Assembly (NCBI RefSeq): GCF_014646695.1 | Contig: NZ_BMNT01000013.1 | Location: forward strand, 122,755-186,754 | Source of the DNA: Sphaerisporangium melleum | GTDB taxonomy: Bacteria; Actinomycetota; Actinomycetes; Streptosporangiales; Streptosporangiaceae | DNA length: 64,000 nt | Reading direction: 5' to 3' | Shown here: positions 41,273 to 49,657 of the stretch, in pieces | Position numbering within the stretch: position 1 is the stretch's first letter | How the letters are laid out: every line of letters starts with the position of its first letter | Made by a program: the position numbers and the translations under genes | Notes under the pieces: model-generated | What the model was told of the DNA's origin: nothing | Seen by the model: only the letters and a program-made list of their open reading frames with translations | The model's database searches: none

Positions 41273-42862
41273 CTATCGGCTGTTGGTCGCCATGGCCGTT
41301 TTCGAATGCGCCGCGGTCGCCGCGACCGCCGGCAACGGCCGGGGCTCGGCGGACGCCTCGCACTCGGCGTCCGGCCGGTGGCCCGCGCGCTGCTCGGCCC
41401 CGCCGCCGGGAACGGTCCCATCCCGCAGGTAGGCGGCCAGATGCCGGTCGACGCAGGAGTTGTCGCCGAGCGAGACCCCGTGGTTGCCGCCCCCCTCCAC
41501 CAGCAGGCGGGAGGTCGGGAACCGCTCGCGCACCCGCAGCGCCCCGGCGAACGGTGTCGCGGCGTCGTTGCGGGACTGGACGAGCAGGATCGGCGGCAGG
41601 TGGCCGACGTTCCCGACGCGCAACGGCCGGCCGCCCTTCGCCGGCCAGAAGGCGCACGGCGCGTTGTACCAGGCGTTGGACCACGCCATGAACGGCGCCT
41701 TGGCGTTCACCTGGGCGGTGTCGGCCTTCCATCGGGACCAGTCGCGCGGCCATTCGGCGTCGCGGCACTGCACGGCCAGGTAGACCGCGTAGTTGTTCTC
41801 GGCCGCGGCGTCATGGTCCACGTGGCGCTGGTAGGCGGCCACCAGGCCGTCGGAGCGGCCCTTGCGGACGTAGGCGGAGAAGGCCGCGGCGAACTGCGGC
41901 CAGACCGCGTTGGTGTACCCCCCGACGGTGAAGATGTCGCCCAGTTCGCTCGGCCCGACGATGCCCCCGGCCGGGCGTTCGGCGAGCCGGCGGCGCAGCG
42001 CGTACCAGGCCGCGCTCACCTGGGTCTGCGTGCGGCCCAGCCGGTAGACGTCATGGTGCCTGGCGACCCAGGCCAGGAACTGGCGGTGGCGCCGGTCGAA
42101 CGCGTAGTCCTGGGCGATGTTCGAGTCGTACCAGACGCCCTCGGGGTCGACCACGCTGTCCAGCACCAGCCGCCGCACCCGGTTCGGGAACAGCGTGGCG
42201 TAGACCGCGCCGAGGTAGGTGCCGTAGGAGTAGCCCAGATAGCTGATCTTCTCCTCGCCGAGCGCCTGCCGGATGGCGTCCATGTCGCGCGCGGAGTTCT
42301 CGGTGTTCATGTGCGGCAGCAGCCACGACCAGCGGGCGCCGCACGCCGCGGCGTACTGCCTGGCCCGTGCCAGCAGGGCGTCCTCGGCCGCGTCGTTGGC
42401 CGGCACCTCGTCCAGGCGCGGCGCGGCGAAGTGCTTCTTGTGGTCGACGCAGTGCATGGCGGGCTCGCTGGCGCCCACGCCGCGCGGGTCGAAGCCGATG
42501 ATGTCGTACCGCTCCGCGACGTCCTTGGGCAGCGCGGCGGCGACGTACCTCGCCAGGTTGACGCCCGGCGCGCCGGGGCCGCCCGGGTTGACCAGCAGCA
42601 CACCAAGGCCCTGCCGGCGGTCGTGGGACTCGGCGCCCTTCACCCGGCTGAGCGCGAGGGCGATGGTGCGCCCCTCGGGCCGGGAGGGATCGAGCGGGAC
42701 GTTCACCGTCGCGCACTCGGCCGAGACCAGCATCTTGGGCCCTGGACACGCGGCCCAGGAAGGACCGCCGGGCGGCGCGGCGGCCCGCGCCCCACCCGGC
42801 AGCACCGTGGCCGCCGCGACCAGCGTGGCCGCACCCGCCATCACACAGAAAACGCGCTTCAC
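41273..42862 (-). CDS. Secreted alpha/beta-hydrolase, TAP-like tripeptidyl aminopeptidase family
   Basis: This 529-residue protein starts with a signal peptide (VMAGAATLVAAATVLPGGARA). It has the alpha/beta-hydrolase pattern LVNPGGPGAPG (oxyanion), YDIIGFDPRGVGAS, the nucleophile Ser212 in GYSYG, the acid in QSRNDAATP and the His in EGGGNHG, with the TAP-like C-terminal domain (AFWPAKGGRPLRV). Family members (SlpD/E, Tap) remove tripeptides from exported proteins or act as esterases. The last 45 residues are a low-complexity tail. Several Cys (CVDHKK, QCRDAEW, APCAFW) match the disulfides of the family. No accessory gene is linked to it. Confidence 0.87.
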   Translation of the reverse strand: MKRVFCVMAGAATLVAAATVLPGGARAAAPPGGPSWAACPGPKMLVSAECATVNVPLDPSRPEGRTIALALSRVKGAESHDRRQGLGVLLVNPGGPGAPGVNLARYVAAALPKDVAERYDIIGFDPRGVGASEPAMHCVDHKKHFAAPRLDEVPANDAAEDALLARARQYAAACGARWSWLLPHMNTENSARDMDAIRQALGEEKISYLGYSYGTYLGAVYATLFPNRVRRLVLDSVVDPEGVWYDSNIAQDYAFDRRHRQFLAWVARHHDVYRLGRTQTQVSAAWYALRRRLAERPAGGIVGPSELGDIFTVGGYTNAVWPQFAAAFSAYVRKGRSDGLVAAYQRHVDHDAAAENNYAVYLAVQCRDAEWPRDWSRWKADTAQVNAKAPFMAWSNAWYNAPCAFWPAKGGRPLRVGNVGHLPPILLVQSRNDAATPFAGALRVRERFPTSRLLVEGGGNHGVSLGDNSCVDRHLAAYLRDGTVPGGGAEQRAGHRPDAECEASAEPRPLPAVAATAAHSKTAMATNSR

Positions 42863-43041
42863 CCGTCAACTCCCTCTGCTGCTGTGGCAGAGGCGATGTT
42901 CCCGGACCGGAGCGCGCCGGGGCGGGTGACCGGGCCCAACGTTTACCGATCTGTAGTCATTCGATTGCGCCGCGTAATAGATCAAGGGTGACGGGGGTGG
43001 CATCGGCCCTTTCTGCGGACCGGCCGGGCGTCCCGCCGCCG

Positions 43042-44163
43042 TCAGTCCGGCAGGCGCTGGATCGCCACCATGGCCGCGTCGTCGGCGAGGCGTCCGCCCA
43101 CATGGGCGAGCAGGTCGCTGCGGACGTGCTCGATCAGCTTGTCCGCCTCGTCACCGCTCCACTCCAGCAGCCGCTCGGCCAGCGGGTAGAAGCGCCCGTC
43201 CGGGCTGCGGGCCTCGATGACCCCGTCGGTGTAGAGCAGGAGAACGTCGCCGGCCTTGAAGTCGAAGGTCTCCGTCTCGTACGACGGCTCGGCGAGGTCG
43301 CCGAGGCCGAGCGGCGGCGAGGAACTGGGCGACTGCATCGCCGTCACCTGCCGATCACGCAGCAGCAGCGGCGGCGGATGCCCGCAGTCGACCAGCTCGA
43401 CCACCGGCCGGTCGTGCCAGATCTCCAGCAGGACGGCGGTGATGAAGTTCTCCTCGGCGTGGGTGCAGTTCCCGAGATGCTCGGCCAGGTCGGCGCGCAC
43501 GCTCTCGTCCAGGTAGGCGGCCACCTCGGGCAGGGTCGCGCGCCGGCGCGCGGCCTCGCGGAAGGAACCGAGCAGCAAAGCGGCCTCCGACACCGAGGGA
43601 AGCCCTTTGCCGCGCACGTCGCCCACGAGGACGCGCACCGATCGCTCGGCCCGCGCCGCGGCGTACAGGTCGCCGCCGATCTGCGCCTCCTGCTCGGCGG
43701 CGAGGTACAGGGAGGCGAACCGCAGCCGGCCGATGTCGGGCGGCAGCGGGCGCAGCAGGGCACGCTGGGCCGCCTCGGCCACCGAGCGGACCCGGATGAG
43801 CACCTTGCGGTGCCGGTCGCGCAGGTAGGTGAACACGACCAGGAACGCGGTGACCACGACCGTGGCGGCGAGCTCGGTCTGCACCGGACGCCTGCCCAGC
43901 ACCTCGGCGTGGATGTCGAGCATGAGCTGGTCACCGATGGTCAGCGCGCCGATGAACCCCGTGATCCGCGGCCCGGCGAACGCCCCGGTGATCGCCGGCG
44001 CGGTGATCAGCAACGGGGTCAGGCGGACCTCGGCAGGGGTGCCGATATCAGCAACGGTGATCAAGATGATGACGACGAACGGGATCGCCACCAGCGCGTG
44101 GCCCGATCGCCACCACCGGTGCGGATGAGGTGCCGAGCGCCCGTGCCGCACACCTTCATGCAT
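43042..44163 (-). CDS. Membrane PP2C/SpoIIE-type Ser/Thr phosphatase (RsbU-like)
   Basis: This 373-residue protein has three or four N-terminal membrane segments (HALVAIPFVVIILITVADI, LLITAPAITGAFAGPRITGF, ELAATVVVTAFLVVFTYL) and a cytoplasmic SpoIIE phosphatase domain from about residue 135: [25 protein letters not shown] (in part), DCGHPPPLLL, LLYTDGVIEAR and GRLADDAAMVAI, all with the expected metal-binding Asp residues. Such proteins dephosphorylate anti-sigma-factor antagonists. ATG 44163 is preferred over GTG 44205, because the latter lies inside the ispG terminator hairpin. No antagonist or RsbW partner is adjacent; the RsbW-like gene at 10903 is far away. Confidence 0.85.
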   Translation of the reverse strand: MHEGVRHGRSAPHPHRWWRSGHALVAIPFVVIILITVADIGTPAEVRLTPLLITAPAITGAFAGPRITGFIGALTIGDQLMLDIHAEVLGRRPVQTELAATVVVTAFLVVFTYLRDRHRKVLIRVRSVAEAAQRALLRPLPPDIGRLRFASLYLAAEQEAQIGGDLYAAARAERSVRVLVGDVRGKGLPSVSEAALLLGSFREAARRRATLPEVAAYLDESVRADLAEHLGNCTHAEENFITAVLLEIWHDRPVVELVDCGHPPPLLLRDRQVTAMQSPSSSPPLGLGDLAEPSYETETFDFKAGDVLLLYTDGVIEARSPDGRFYPLAERLLEWSGDEADKLIEHVRSDLLAHVGGRLADDAAMVAIQRLPD

Positions 44164-44198
44164 ACACCACGGTGGCCCGCTCGCCGAAATCCCACCCC

Positions 44199-44230
44199 CT
44201 CCCACCTGCCGGAACTCCGGCGGGTGGGAG
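44199..44230 (-). terminator. 14-bp hairpin terminator of the dxr-ispG unit
   Basis: CTCCCACCTGCCGG (44199-44212) and CCGGCGGGTGGGAG (44217-44230) pair over 14 positions with one G-U and a 4-nt loop, beginning 52 bp after the ispG stop. It covers the upstream end of the phosphatase reading frame, which supports a later start for that gene. Confidence 0.75.
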
Positions 44231-44282
44231 GCTCATGGCCGCTTCGGGCGGCACTGCGCGAGCGGGGCCCGCGTCGTGCGGC

Positions 44283-45452
44283 TCAGCCGACGACGACCTG
44301 CGGACCGGGGGCCTCGTCGTCGTCGAGGTCGACCTCGACGCCCATCTCCTCGGCCAGGCGCAGGGCCTCCTCGATGAGGGTCTCGACGATCTGCGACTCG
44401 GGGACGGTCTTGACGACCTCGCCCTTGACGAAGATCTGGCCCTTGCCGTTGCCCGAGGCGACACCGAGATCGGCCTCGCGGGCCTCGCCTGGACCGTTCA
44501 CCACGCAGCCCATCACGGCGACGCGCAGCGGGACCTTCAGCCCGTCGAGCCCGGCGTGAACCTGCTCGGCCAGGGTGTAGACGTCCACCTGGGCCCGCCC
44601 GCAGGAGGGGCAGGAGACGATCTCGAGCCCGCGCTCGCGGAGATTGAGCGACTCCAGGATGGCGGTGCCGACCTTGACCTCCTCGACCGGCGGCGCCGAC
44701 AGCGAGACCCGGATGGTGTCGCCGATGCCCTCGGCGAGCAGCGCGCCGAAGGCCACGGCCGACTTGATCGTGCCCTGGAACGCGGGGCCGGCCTCGGTGA
44801 CGCCGAGGTGCAGCGGGTAGTCGCAGCGCGCGGCGAGCAGGCGGTAGGCCTGGACCATGACCACCGGGTCGTGGTGCTTGACGGAGATCTTGATGTCGCG
44901 GAAGCCGTGCTCCTCGAACAGCGAGCACTCCCACAGCGCCGACTCCACCAGCGCCTCAGGGGTGGCCTTGCCGTACTTGGCCAGCAGGCGCGGGTCGAGC
45001 GAGCCGGCGTTGACCCCGATGCGGATCGGCACGCCGGCCGCGGAGGCGGCCTTGGCGATCTCGCCGATCTTGTCGTCGAACTTCTTGATGTTGCCGGGGT
45101 TGACCCGGACCGCGGCACAGCCGGCGTCGATGGCGGCGAAGACGTACTTCGGCTGGAAGTGGATGTCGGCGATCACCGGGATCTGCGACTTGCGCGCGAT
45201 GGCGGGCAGCGCGTCGGCGTCGTCCTGCGAGGGGACGGCGACGCGGACGATCTGGCAGCCGGCGGCGGTCAGCTCGGCGATCTGCTGCAGCGTGGCGTTG
45301 ATGTCCGCGGTCAGGGTGGTGGTCATGGACTGCACCGAGACCGGGGCGCCCCCGCCCACCGGCACCGAACCGACCATGATCTGCCGCGACACCCGCCTCT
45401 CGGCGATCGGCTTGCTCCGAACCGAAGGGATGCCCAGCTCTACGGATGTCAT
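44283..45452 (-). CDS. ispG: 4-hydroxy-3-methylbut-2-enyl-diphosphate synthase (IspG/GcpE)
   Basis: IspG converts MEcPP to HMBPP in the MEP isoprenoid pathway, using a 4Fe-4S cluster and reduced ferredoxin or flavodoxin. The 389-residue product has the usual actinobacterial length. The N-terminal TIM barrel shows [26 protein letters not shown] and VRVNPGNI; the C-terminal cluster ligands are Cys281 and Cys284 (SCPSCGR) and Cys316 (GCVVNGPGE), with catalytic Glu323 beside them. ATG 45452 gives the standard start. It lies 139 bp downstream of dxr on the same strand, with a terminator after it. The site-2 protease gene usually between dxr and ispG is absent. Confidence 0.97.
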   Translation of the reverse strand: MTSVELGIPSVRSKPIAERRVSRQIMVGSVPVGGGAPVSVQSMTTTLTADINATLQQIAELTAAGCQIVRVAVPSQDDADALPAIARKSQIPVIADIHFQPKYVFAAIDAGCAAVRVNPGNIKKFDDKIGEIAKAASAAGVPIRIGVNAGSLDPRLLAKYGKATPEALVESALWECSLFEEHGFRDIKISVKHHDPVVMVQAYRLLAARCDYPLHLGVTEAGPAFQGTIKSAVAFGALLAEGIGDTIRVSLSAPPVEEVKVGTAILESLNLRERGLEIVSCPSCGRAQVDVYTLAEQVHAGLDGLKVPLRVAVMGCVVNGPGEAREADLGVASGNGKGQIFVKGEVVKTVPESQIVETLIEEALRLAEEMGVEVDLDDDEAPGPQVVVG

Positions 45453-45591
45453 CTTCTTCCAGCACCTTGGTCGATGAGCGTCAGGACGATCCCCAGTCTA
45501 GGGACCCGGGTGGACCGGAACACGCGTTGGCCCGACAAAGCCGGGGCTCCGGGCCACCGTGCTCGGGTCCATCGGGGCTCGCCTCCGGCGG

Positions 45592-46911
45592 TCACCGCGC
45601 CGGGGCGGCCACCAGCTCGCCGGCCCGGGCGCGGGCCCAGGCGTCGGCGGCCAGGACCTCCTCCACCGTGTCCGCCGGGGTCACGACGTGCTCGGCGACC
45701 ACGGCCGCGACGGTGTCGACGATGCCGGGGAACGGCAGCCGCCCGCCGAGGAACGCCGCCACGCAGACCTCGTTGGCGGCGTTGTAGACGGCCGGGGCGG
45801 TGCCGCCCTCGGCCCCCACGTGCCGCGCCAGCGCCACGGCGGGAAACGCCTCGTCGTCCAGCGGCTCGAAGGTCCAGGTGTGGGCCTTGGTCCAGTCGAC
45901 CGCGGCGGCGGCGCCCGGCACCCGCGACGGCCAGCCCAGGGTCAGCGAGATGGGCAGCCGCATGTCGGGCGGGCTGGCCTGGGCGATGGTCGACCCGTCG
46001 ACGAACTCCACCATCGAGTGGACGACCGACTGCGGGTGGACGACCACGGTGATGCGGTCGAAGGGGATGTCGAACAGCAGGTTGGCCTCGATGACCTCCA
46101 GGCCCTTGTTGACCAGGGTCGCCGAGTTGAGGGTGATGACCGTCCCCATGTCCCAGGTGGGATGCTTGAGCGCCTGCTCGGGGGTCACATCGGCCAGCTC
46201 GTCCCGCCCGCGGCCGCGGAACGGCCCGCCGCTCGCCGTGACCACCAGCCGCCGTACCTGTGCCGGGTCGTAGCCGCCCGGCCCGGCCGCCCACAGGCAC
46301 TGGGCGAGCGCCGAGTGCTCGGAGTCGACCGGAAGGATGCGGCCCGGCCCGGCCAGCCGCTTGACCAGCGGGCCGCCGATGATGAGCGACTCCTTGTTGG
46401 CCAGCGCGAGCACCCGGCCCGCCGACAGCGCGGCGAGCGTCGAGGTGAGGCCGACGGCGCCGGTGATGCCGTTCAGCACCAGGTCGCAGGGCCAGGCGGC
46501 GACCTGCGCCACTCCTTCGGGGCCGGCGAGCACCGGCACCGGGCCGATCGCCTCGCGCAGTTCGGGGACGGCCCGCTCGTCGGCGACCGCGACCACCTCG
46601 GGCCGGAACCGCCGCACCTGCCGCGCCAGCAGCTCGATCTGCCCGCCTCCGGCGACCAGCCCGGCCACCCGGAACCGCGCGGGGTCGCGCTCGATGACCT
46701 CCAGTGCCTGGGTGCCGATGGAGCCGGTGGAGCCGAGCACGACGATCGAACGCGGCTCGTCCGGGCGGGACGGGCCTGCCGGTCCGGCGAGGGCGGCCTG
46801 CTGGGCGTCGCCCGCGGCGGCCGAGCCCGTCGGAACGGCGCCCGTCGATGGCGGAGCGGCCGGGACCGCGCCCGCGGGTCCGCCGGCGAGAGGGGTCTGC
46901 ATGCCCCCCAT
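45592..46911 (-). CDS. dxr: 1-deoxy-D-xylulose-5-phosphate reductoisomerase (Dxr/IspC)
   Basis: Dxr makes MEP from DXP with NADPH, the first committed step of the MEP pathway. The nucleotide-binding motif [13 protein letters not shown] is complete; downstream are [23 protein letters not shown] (metal and substrate ligands), TASGGPFRG and HPTWDMG, and [12 protein letters not shown], all characteristic. The protein has an N-terminal extension of about 50-60 Ala/Pro/Gly-rich residues before the dinucleotide fold, not typical of the family, so translation may begin further in. ATG 46911 is given; ATG 46902 is 9 bases later. Neither has a well-spaced ribosome site. ispG follows on the same strand. 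Confidence 0.95.
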   Translation of the reverse strand: MGGMQTPLAGGPAGAVPAAPPSTGAVPTGSAAAGDAQQAALAGPAGPSRPDEPRSIVVLGSTGSIGTQALEVIERDPARFRVAGLVAGGGQIELLARQVRRFRPEVVAVADERAVPELREAIGPVPVLAGPEGVAQVAAWPCDLVLNGITGAVGLTSTLAALSAGRVLALANKESLIIGGPLVKRLAGPGRILPVDSEHSALAQCLWAAGPGGYDPAQVRRLVVTASGGPFRGRGRDELADVTPEQALKHPTWDMGTVITLNSATLVNKGLEVIEANLLFDIPFDRITVVVHPQSVVHSMVEFVDGSTIAQASPPDMRLPISLTLGWPSRVPGAAAAVDWTKAHTWTFEPLDDEAFPAVALARHVGAEGGTAPAVYNAANEVCVAAFLGGRLPFPGIVDTVAAVVAEHVVTPADTVEEVLAADAWARARAGELVAAPAR

Positions 46912-47184
46912 TATCGCGGCCCGGCGGGGGACCGCCCGCCGTTCCGGCCGGCCGTCACGGCTGCGACTGGTGGGAAACGAGCAGCTCAATGCCCGAAACC
47001 CGTCATACCGGTCTCGACGAATCGCGAGAAATGCCGAATTGGGCGGCATTACCTTCCCCGGTCAGAGCACGGCACCCCACCCCGCGGGAGCCGGGCCCGC
47101 GTGAGGACGCCGCGCGCCGCCGGGAGGCACACGGCGCCCCGGCGCGCGGCCCGGCCGCCGCGACCATCGCATGGAGGACCCCGC

Positions 47185-48324
47185 ATGCAGCGCACGGTAC
47201 GACGTCTCATCCCCGTTCTCGCGATCTCCCCTCTGGCGGCGGGCATCCTGCTGAACGCCTCGACCGCCGAGGCGGCCCGGCCGTCGGCCGCCCCCCGGCC
47301 CTCCGTGCACGGCGCCGCCGACACCGGCAAGGAGCAGCGCGACGTCAAGCGGTTCTGGACCCCGGCCAAGATGGCCGCCGCCCGGCCGCTGGACCTGGTG
47401 CGCTCACGCGGCGGACGGACGACCAGCACCGCGGGCGGCGGCAAGGTCACCCAGGTGGCCCCCGGCGCGCACGTGGCCGGGCGCGCCGCCGCCGCGGACG
47501 AACCGCCCGCCTCCCCTGCCCCCACCCAGGCCGTGCCCACCACGCCCGCGCCCCCCGCGCCGTCCTCCTCTCCCTCGGTCTCTCCCTCCGCCTCGCCCAG
47601 CGCGCCCCCGTCGCCGTCCCGCTCAGCGCTCGCGGCCCGCTCGGGCGGCGCCCCCTGGACGGCGGGCGGCGCGATCACCGCGACCGAGGGACGGGTGTTC
47701 TTCACCTATCAGGGACGCAACGCCTCCTGCTCGGGCACCGCCGTCACCAGTGCCAACAAGAGCGTGGTGATCACCGCAGGGCACTGCGTGAAGCTCGGCG
47801 GCGCCTTCCACACCAACTGGGTGTTCGTGCCGGGCTACAACGCCGGCAACCGCCCCCACGGCACCTGGGTGGCCACCAGCCTGCTGACCACGCCCCAGTG
47901 GAACGCGAGCGAGGACATGAACCACGACATGGCCGCGGCCGTGGTCGCCCCGCTCGACGGGCGGCGGCTGGTCGACGTGGTCGGCGGGCAGGGCATCGCG
48001 TTCAACCAGCCGCGCGGACGGCAGATGTACGCCTTCGGCTACCCCGCGGCGAGCCCGTACGACGGGTCCAGGCTGATCTACTGCGGCGGCCGGGTGTTCA
48101 ACGACTACCTGGTCTCGACCGACCAGGGCCTCACCTGCGACATGACCGGCGGCTCCAGCGGCGGCGGCTGGTTCCTCGGCTTCGACGAGAGCACCGGCGC
48201 GGGCACGCTGAACTCGGTGAACAGCTTCAAGTACAACTTCGCGCCGTACTGGATGTTCGGCCCGTACTTCGGCGCGGAGGCCCAGGCGGTCTACAACGCG
48301 GCGCAGAACCAGGACGCCGCCTGA
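47185..48324 (+). CDS. Secreted trypsin-like serine protease, copy 1
   Basis: This 379-residue preproprotein has a signal peptide (LIPVLAISPLAAGILLNASTAEA), a pro-region with KRFWTPAKMAAARPLD (about 54-69), a Pro/Ser-rich linker (110-150) and a chymotrypsin-fold domain (about 155-375). The triad is His200 (ITAGHCV), Asp248 (NHDMAA) and Ser325 (GGSSGGGW); the usual GDSGG is GSSGG here, as in glutamyl-endopeptidase-like members. The ATG has GGAGG 7 nt upstream. A tandem paralog follows after 51 bp. Copy 1 has two extra Cys pairs (SCSGT/GHCV, IYCGG/LTCDM) suggesting conserved disulfides. Substrate unknown. Confidence 0.88.
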   Translation: MQRTVRRLIPVLAISPLAAGILLNASTAEAARPSAAPRPSVHGAADTGKEQRDVKRFWTPAKMAAARPLDLVRSRGGRTTSTAGGGKVTQVAPGAHVAGRAAAADEPPASPAPTQAVPTTPAPPAPSSSPSVSPSASPSAPPSPSRSALAARSGGAPWTAGGAITATEGRVFFTYQGRNASCSGTAVTSANKSVVITAGHCVKLGGAFHTNWVFVPGYNAGNRPHGTWVATSLLTTPQWNASEDMNHDMAAAVVAPLDGRRLVDVVGGQGIAFNQPRGRQMYAFGYPAASPYDGSRLIYCGGRVFNDYLVSTDQGLTCDMTGGSSGGGWFLGFDESTGAGTLNSVNSFKYNFAPYWMFGPYFGAEAQAVYNAAQNQDAA

Positions 48325-48375
48325 TTTACCGAAAGTATCCGCAAGGCGACCATCCGTAGTCCACACTCGGGAGCC

Positions 48376-49515
48376 ATGACCCCGATCCTCCCCCTGATCG
48401 CCGCCGTGTCGCTCGCCGCGGGGCCGGGCGGCACCGGTCCCGCCGCACCCGCGCGGGTCGTCCCGCCGGGGGGCCATCGTCCCCCGGCGGCCTCCTCCAC
48501 CTCCTTACCCGTCCCCTCCGCCGCGGCCGCCGCGACGGAGGGAGTGGCCCGGCGCCCGGCCGCCCTCACCGCCGTCGATCAGCGCCGCGTCCTGGCGTAC
48601 TGGACGCCACAGCGCATGGCGCGCGCGCTGCCCGGCGGCCTGCTCGGCTCGCTGGCCTCGATCGGCCGACCGGCTCTGGGCGCTCTTCCGCTGCGCCTCG
48701 CCGCGGTGCGGCCGCCCGTCGTCCGGCCGTCCGCGGGCGCACCTCCCCGCGAGCACCCCGGCGCGCCCGGCACCGCGCCGGCGACCCGCGCGCCCTCGGC
48801 CGCGGGAACGACGGCGGGCAGGCCGATGGTGAGCACGAGCGGCGCGCGGTGGGCCTCCGGCGGCGCGGTCACCCGCACCACCGGGCGGGTCTTCCTCACC
48901 ATGCGGGGAGTGGACTACGTCTGCTCGGCGGGGGCGGTGCGCAGCCGCAACCTGGACGTCGTGGTCACGGCCGGGCACTGCGTGAAGGACGGCACGGGCG
49001 CCTGGGCGGAGAACTGGACGTTCGTGCCGGGCTACAAGGCGGGCGACCGGCCCTTCGGGATGTTCACCGCCCGCCGCATGCTGGTGCCCGAGCCGTGGTC
49101 GCGCAAGGGCGACGACAGCCACGACCTCGGCATGGTCGCGGTCAACCCCGTGGCCGGCCGGCACCTCGGCGAGGTCGTCGGCGGCCAGCGGATCGGCTTC
49201 GGCGTGCCGCGTGGCCGGCCGGCGGCCGGGTTCGGCTTCCCGGCCGACCCGCCCTATGACGGTGAGCACCTGATGTACTGCGCGGGCGGGACGGGCCCTG
49301 ATCCGCACGGCCAGACCCACGACCAGGGCATGCGCTGTGACCTGACCGCGGGCTCGAGCGGCGGGCCGTGGCTGAGCTCCTTCGACCCGGCCACCGGGGA
49401 GGGCGTGGTGACGTCGGTGAGCAGCTTCAAGTACAGCGACGACCCGGGCACGATGTACGGGCCCTACCTGGGAGACCAGGCCCGCCGGCTGTTCGAGGCG
49501 GCGCAGCGGGCCTGA
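48376..49515 (+). CDS. Secreted trypsin-like serine protease, copy 2
   Basis: This 379-residue protein is a diverged paralog of the preceding gene, identical in length. It has a short hydrophobic N-terminus (ILPLIAAVSLAAGPGG), a pro-region containing LAYWTPQRMARALPGG, a long Ala/Pro linker, then the protease domain with His201 (VTAGHCV), Asp250 (SHDLGMV) and Ser328 (AGSSGGPW). The signal peptide has no basic n-region, so its start may be imperfectly placed or export may be weak. The 51-bp gap carries no terminator, so the two probably share a transcript. The shared WTPxRM motif before the linker is likely part of a pro-region that is removed on activation. Confidence 0.86.
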   Translation: MTPILPLIAAVSLAAGPGGTGPAAPARVVPPGGHRPPAASSTSLPVPSAAAAATEGVARRPAALTAVDQRRVLAYWTPQRMARALPGGLLGSLASIGRPALGALPLRLAAVRPPVVRPSAGAPPREHPGAPGTAPATRAPSAAGTTAGRPMVSTSGARWASGGAVTRTTGRVFLTMRGVDYVCSAGAVRSRNLDVVVTAGHCVKDGTGAWAENWTFVPGYKAGDRPFGMFTARRMLVPEPWSRKGDDSHDLGMVAVNPVAGRHLGEVVGGQRIGFGVPRGRPAAGFGFPADPPYDGEHLMYCAGGTGPDPHGQTHDQGMRCDLTAGSSGGPWLSSFDPATGEGVVTSVSSFKYSDDPGTMYGPYLGDQARRLFEAAQRA

Positions 49516-49657
49516 CGTGGCGACGATCCTCGCGCGTGCCGCGGGCGCACCGGCCCGCGATCACGGCTCTCTCACAGGCGGAGGCGGGCCGGGCGCCCCT
49601 GGCCGGCGCGGCGGTCACCCGGCACTCCGGTGGGCTCATGGCCACGACCGGCCCGTG

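Noticed and set aside
27058-49515. Secreted-protease and propeller genes as part of a natural-product cluster
   Set aside because: No NRPS, PKS, RiPP precursor, cyclodehydratase or tailoring genes lie nearby.
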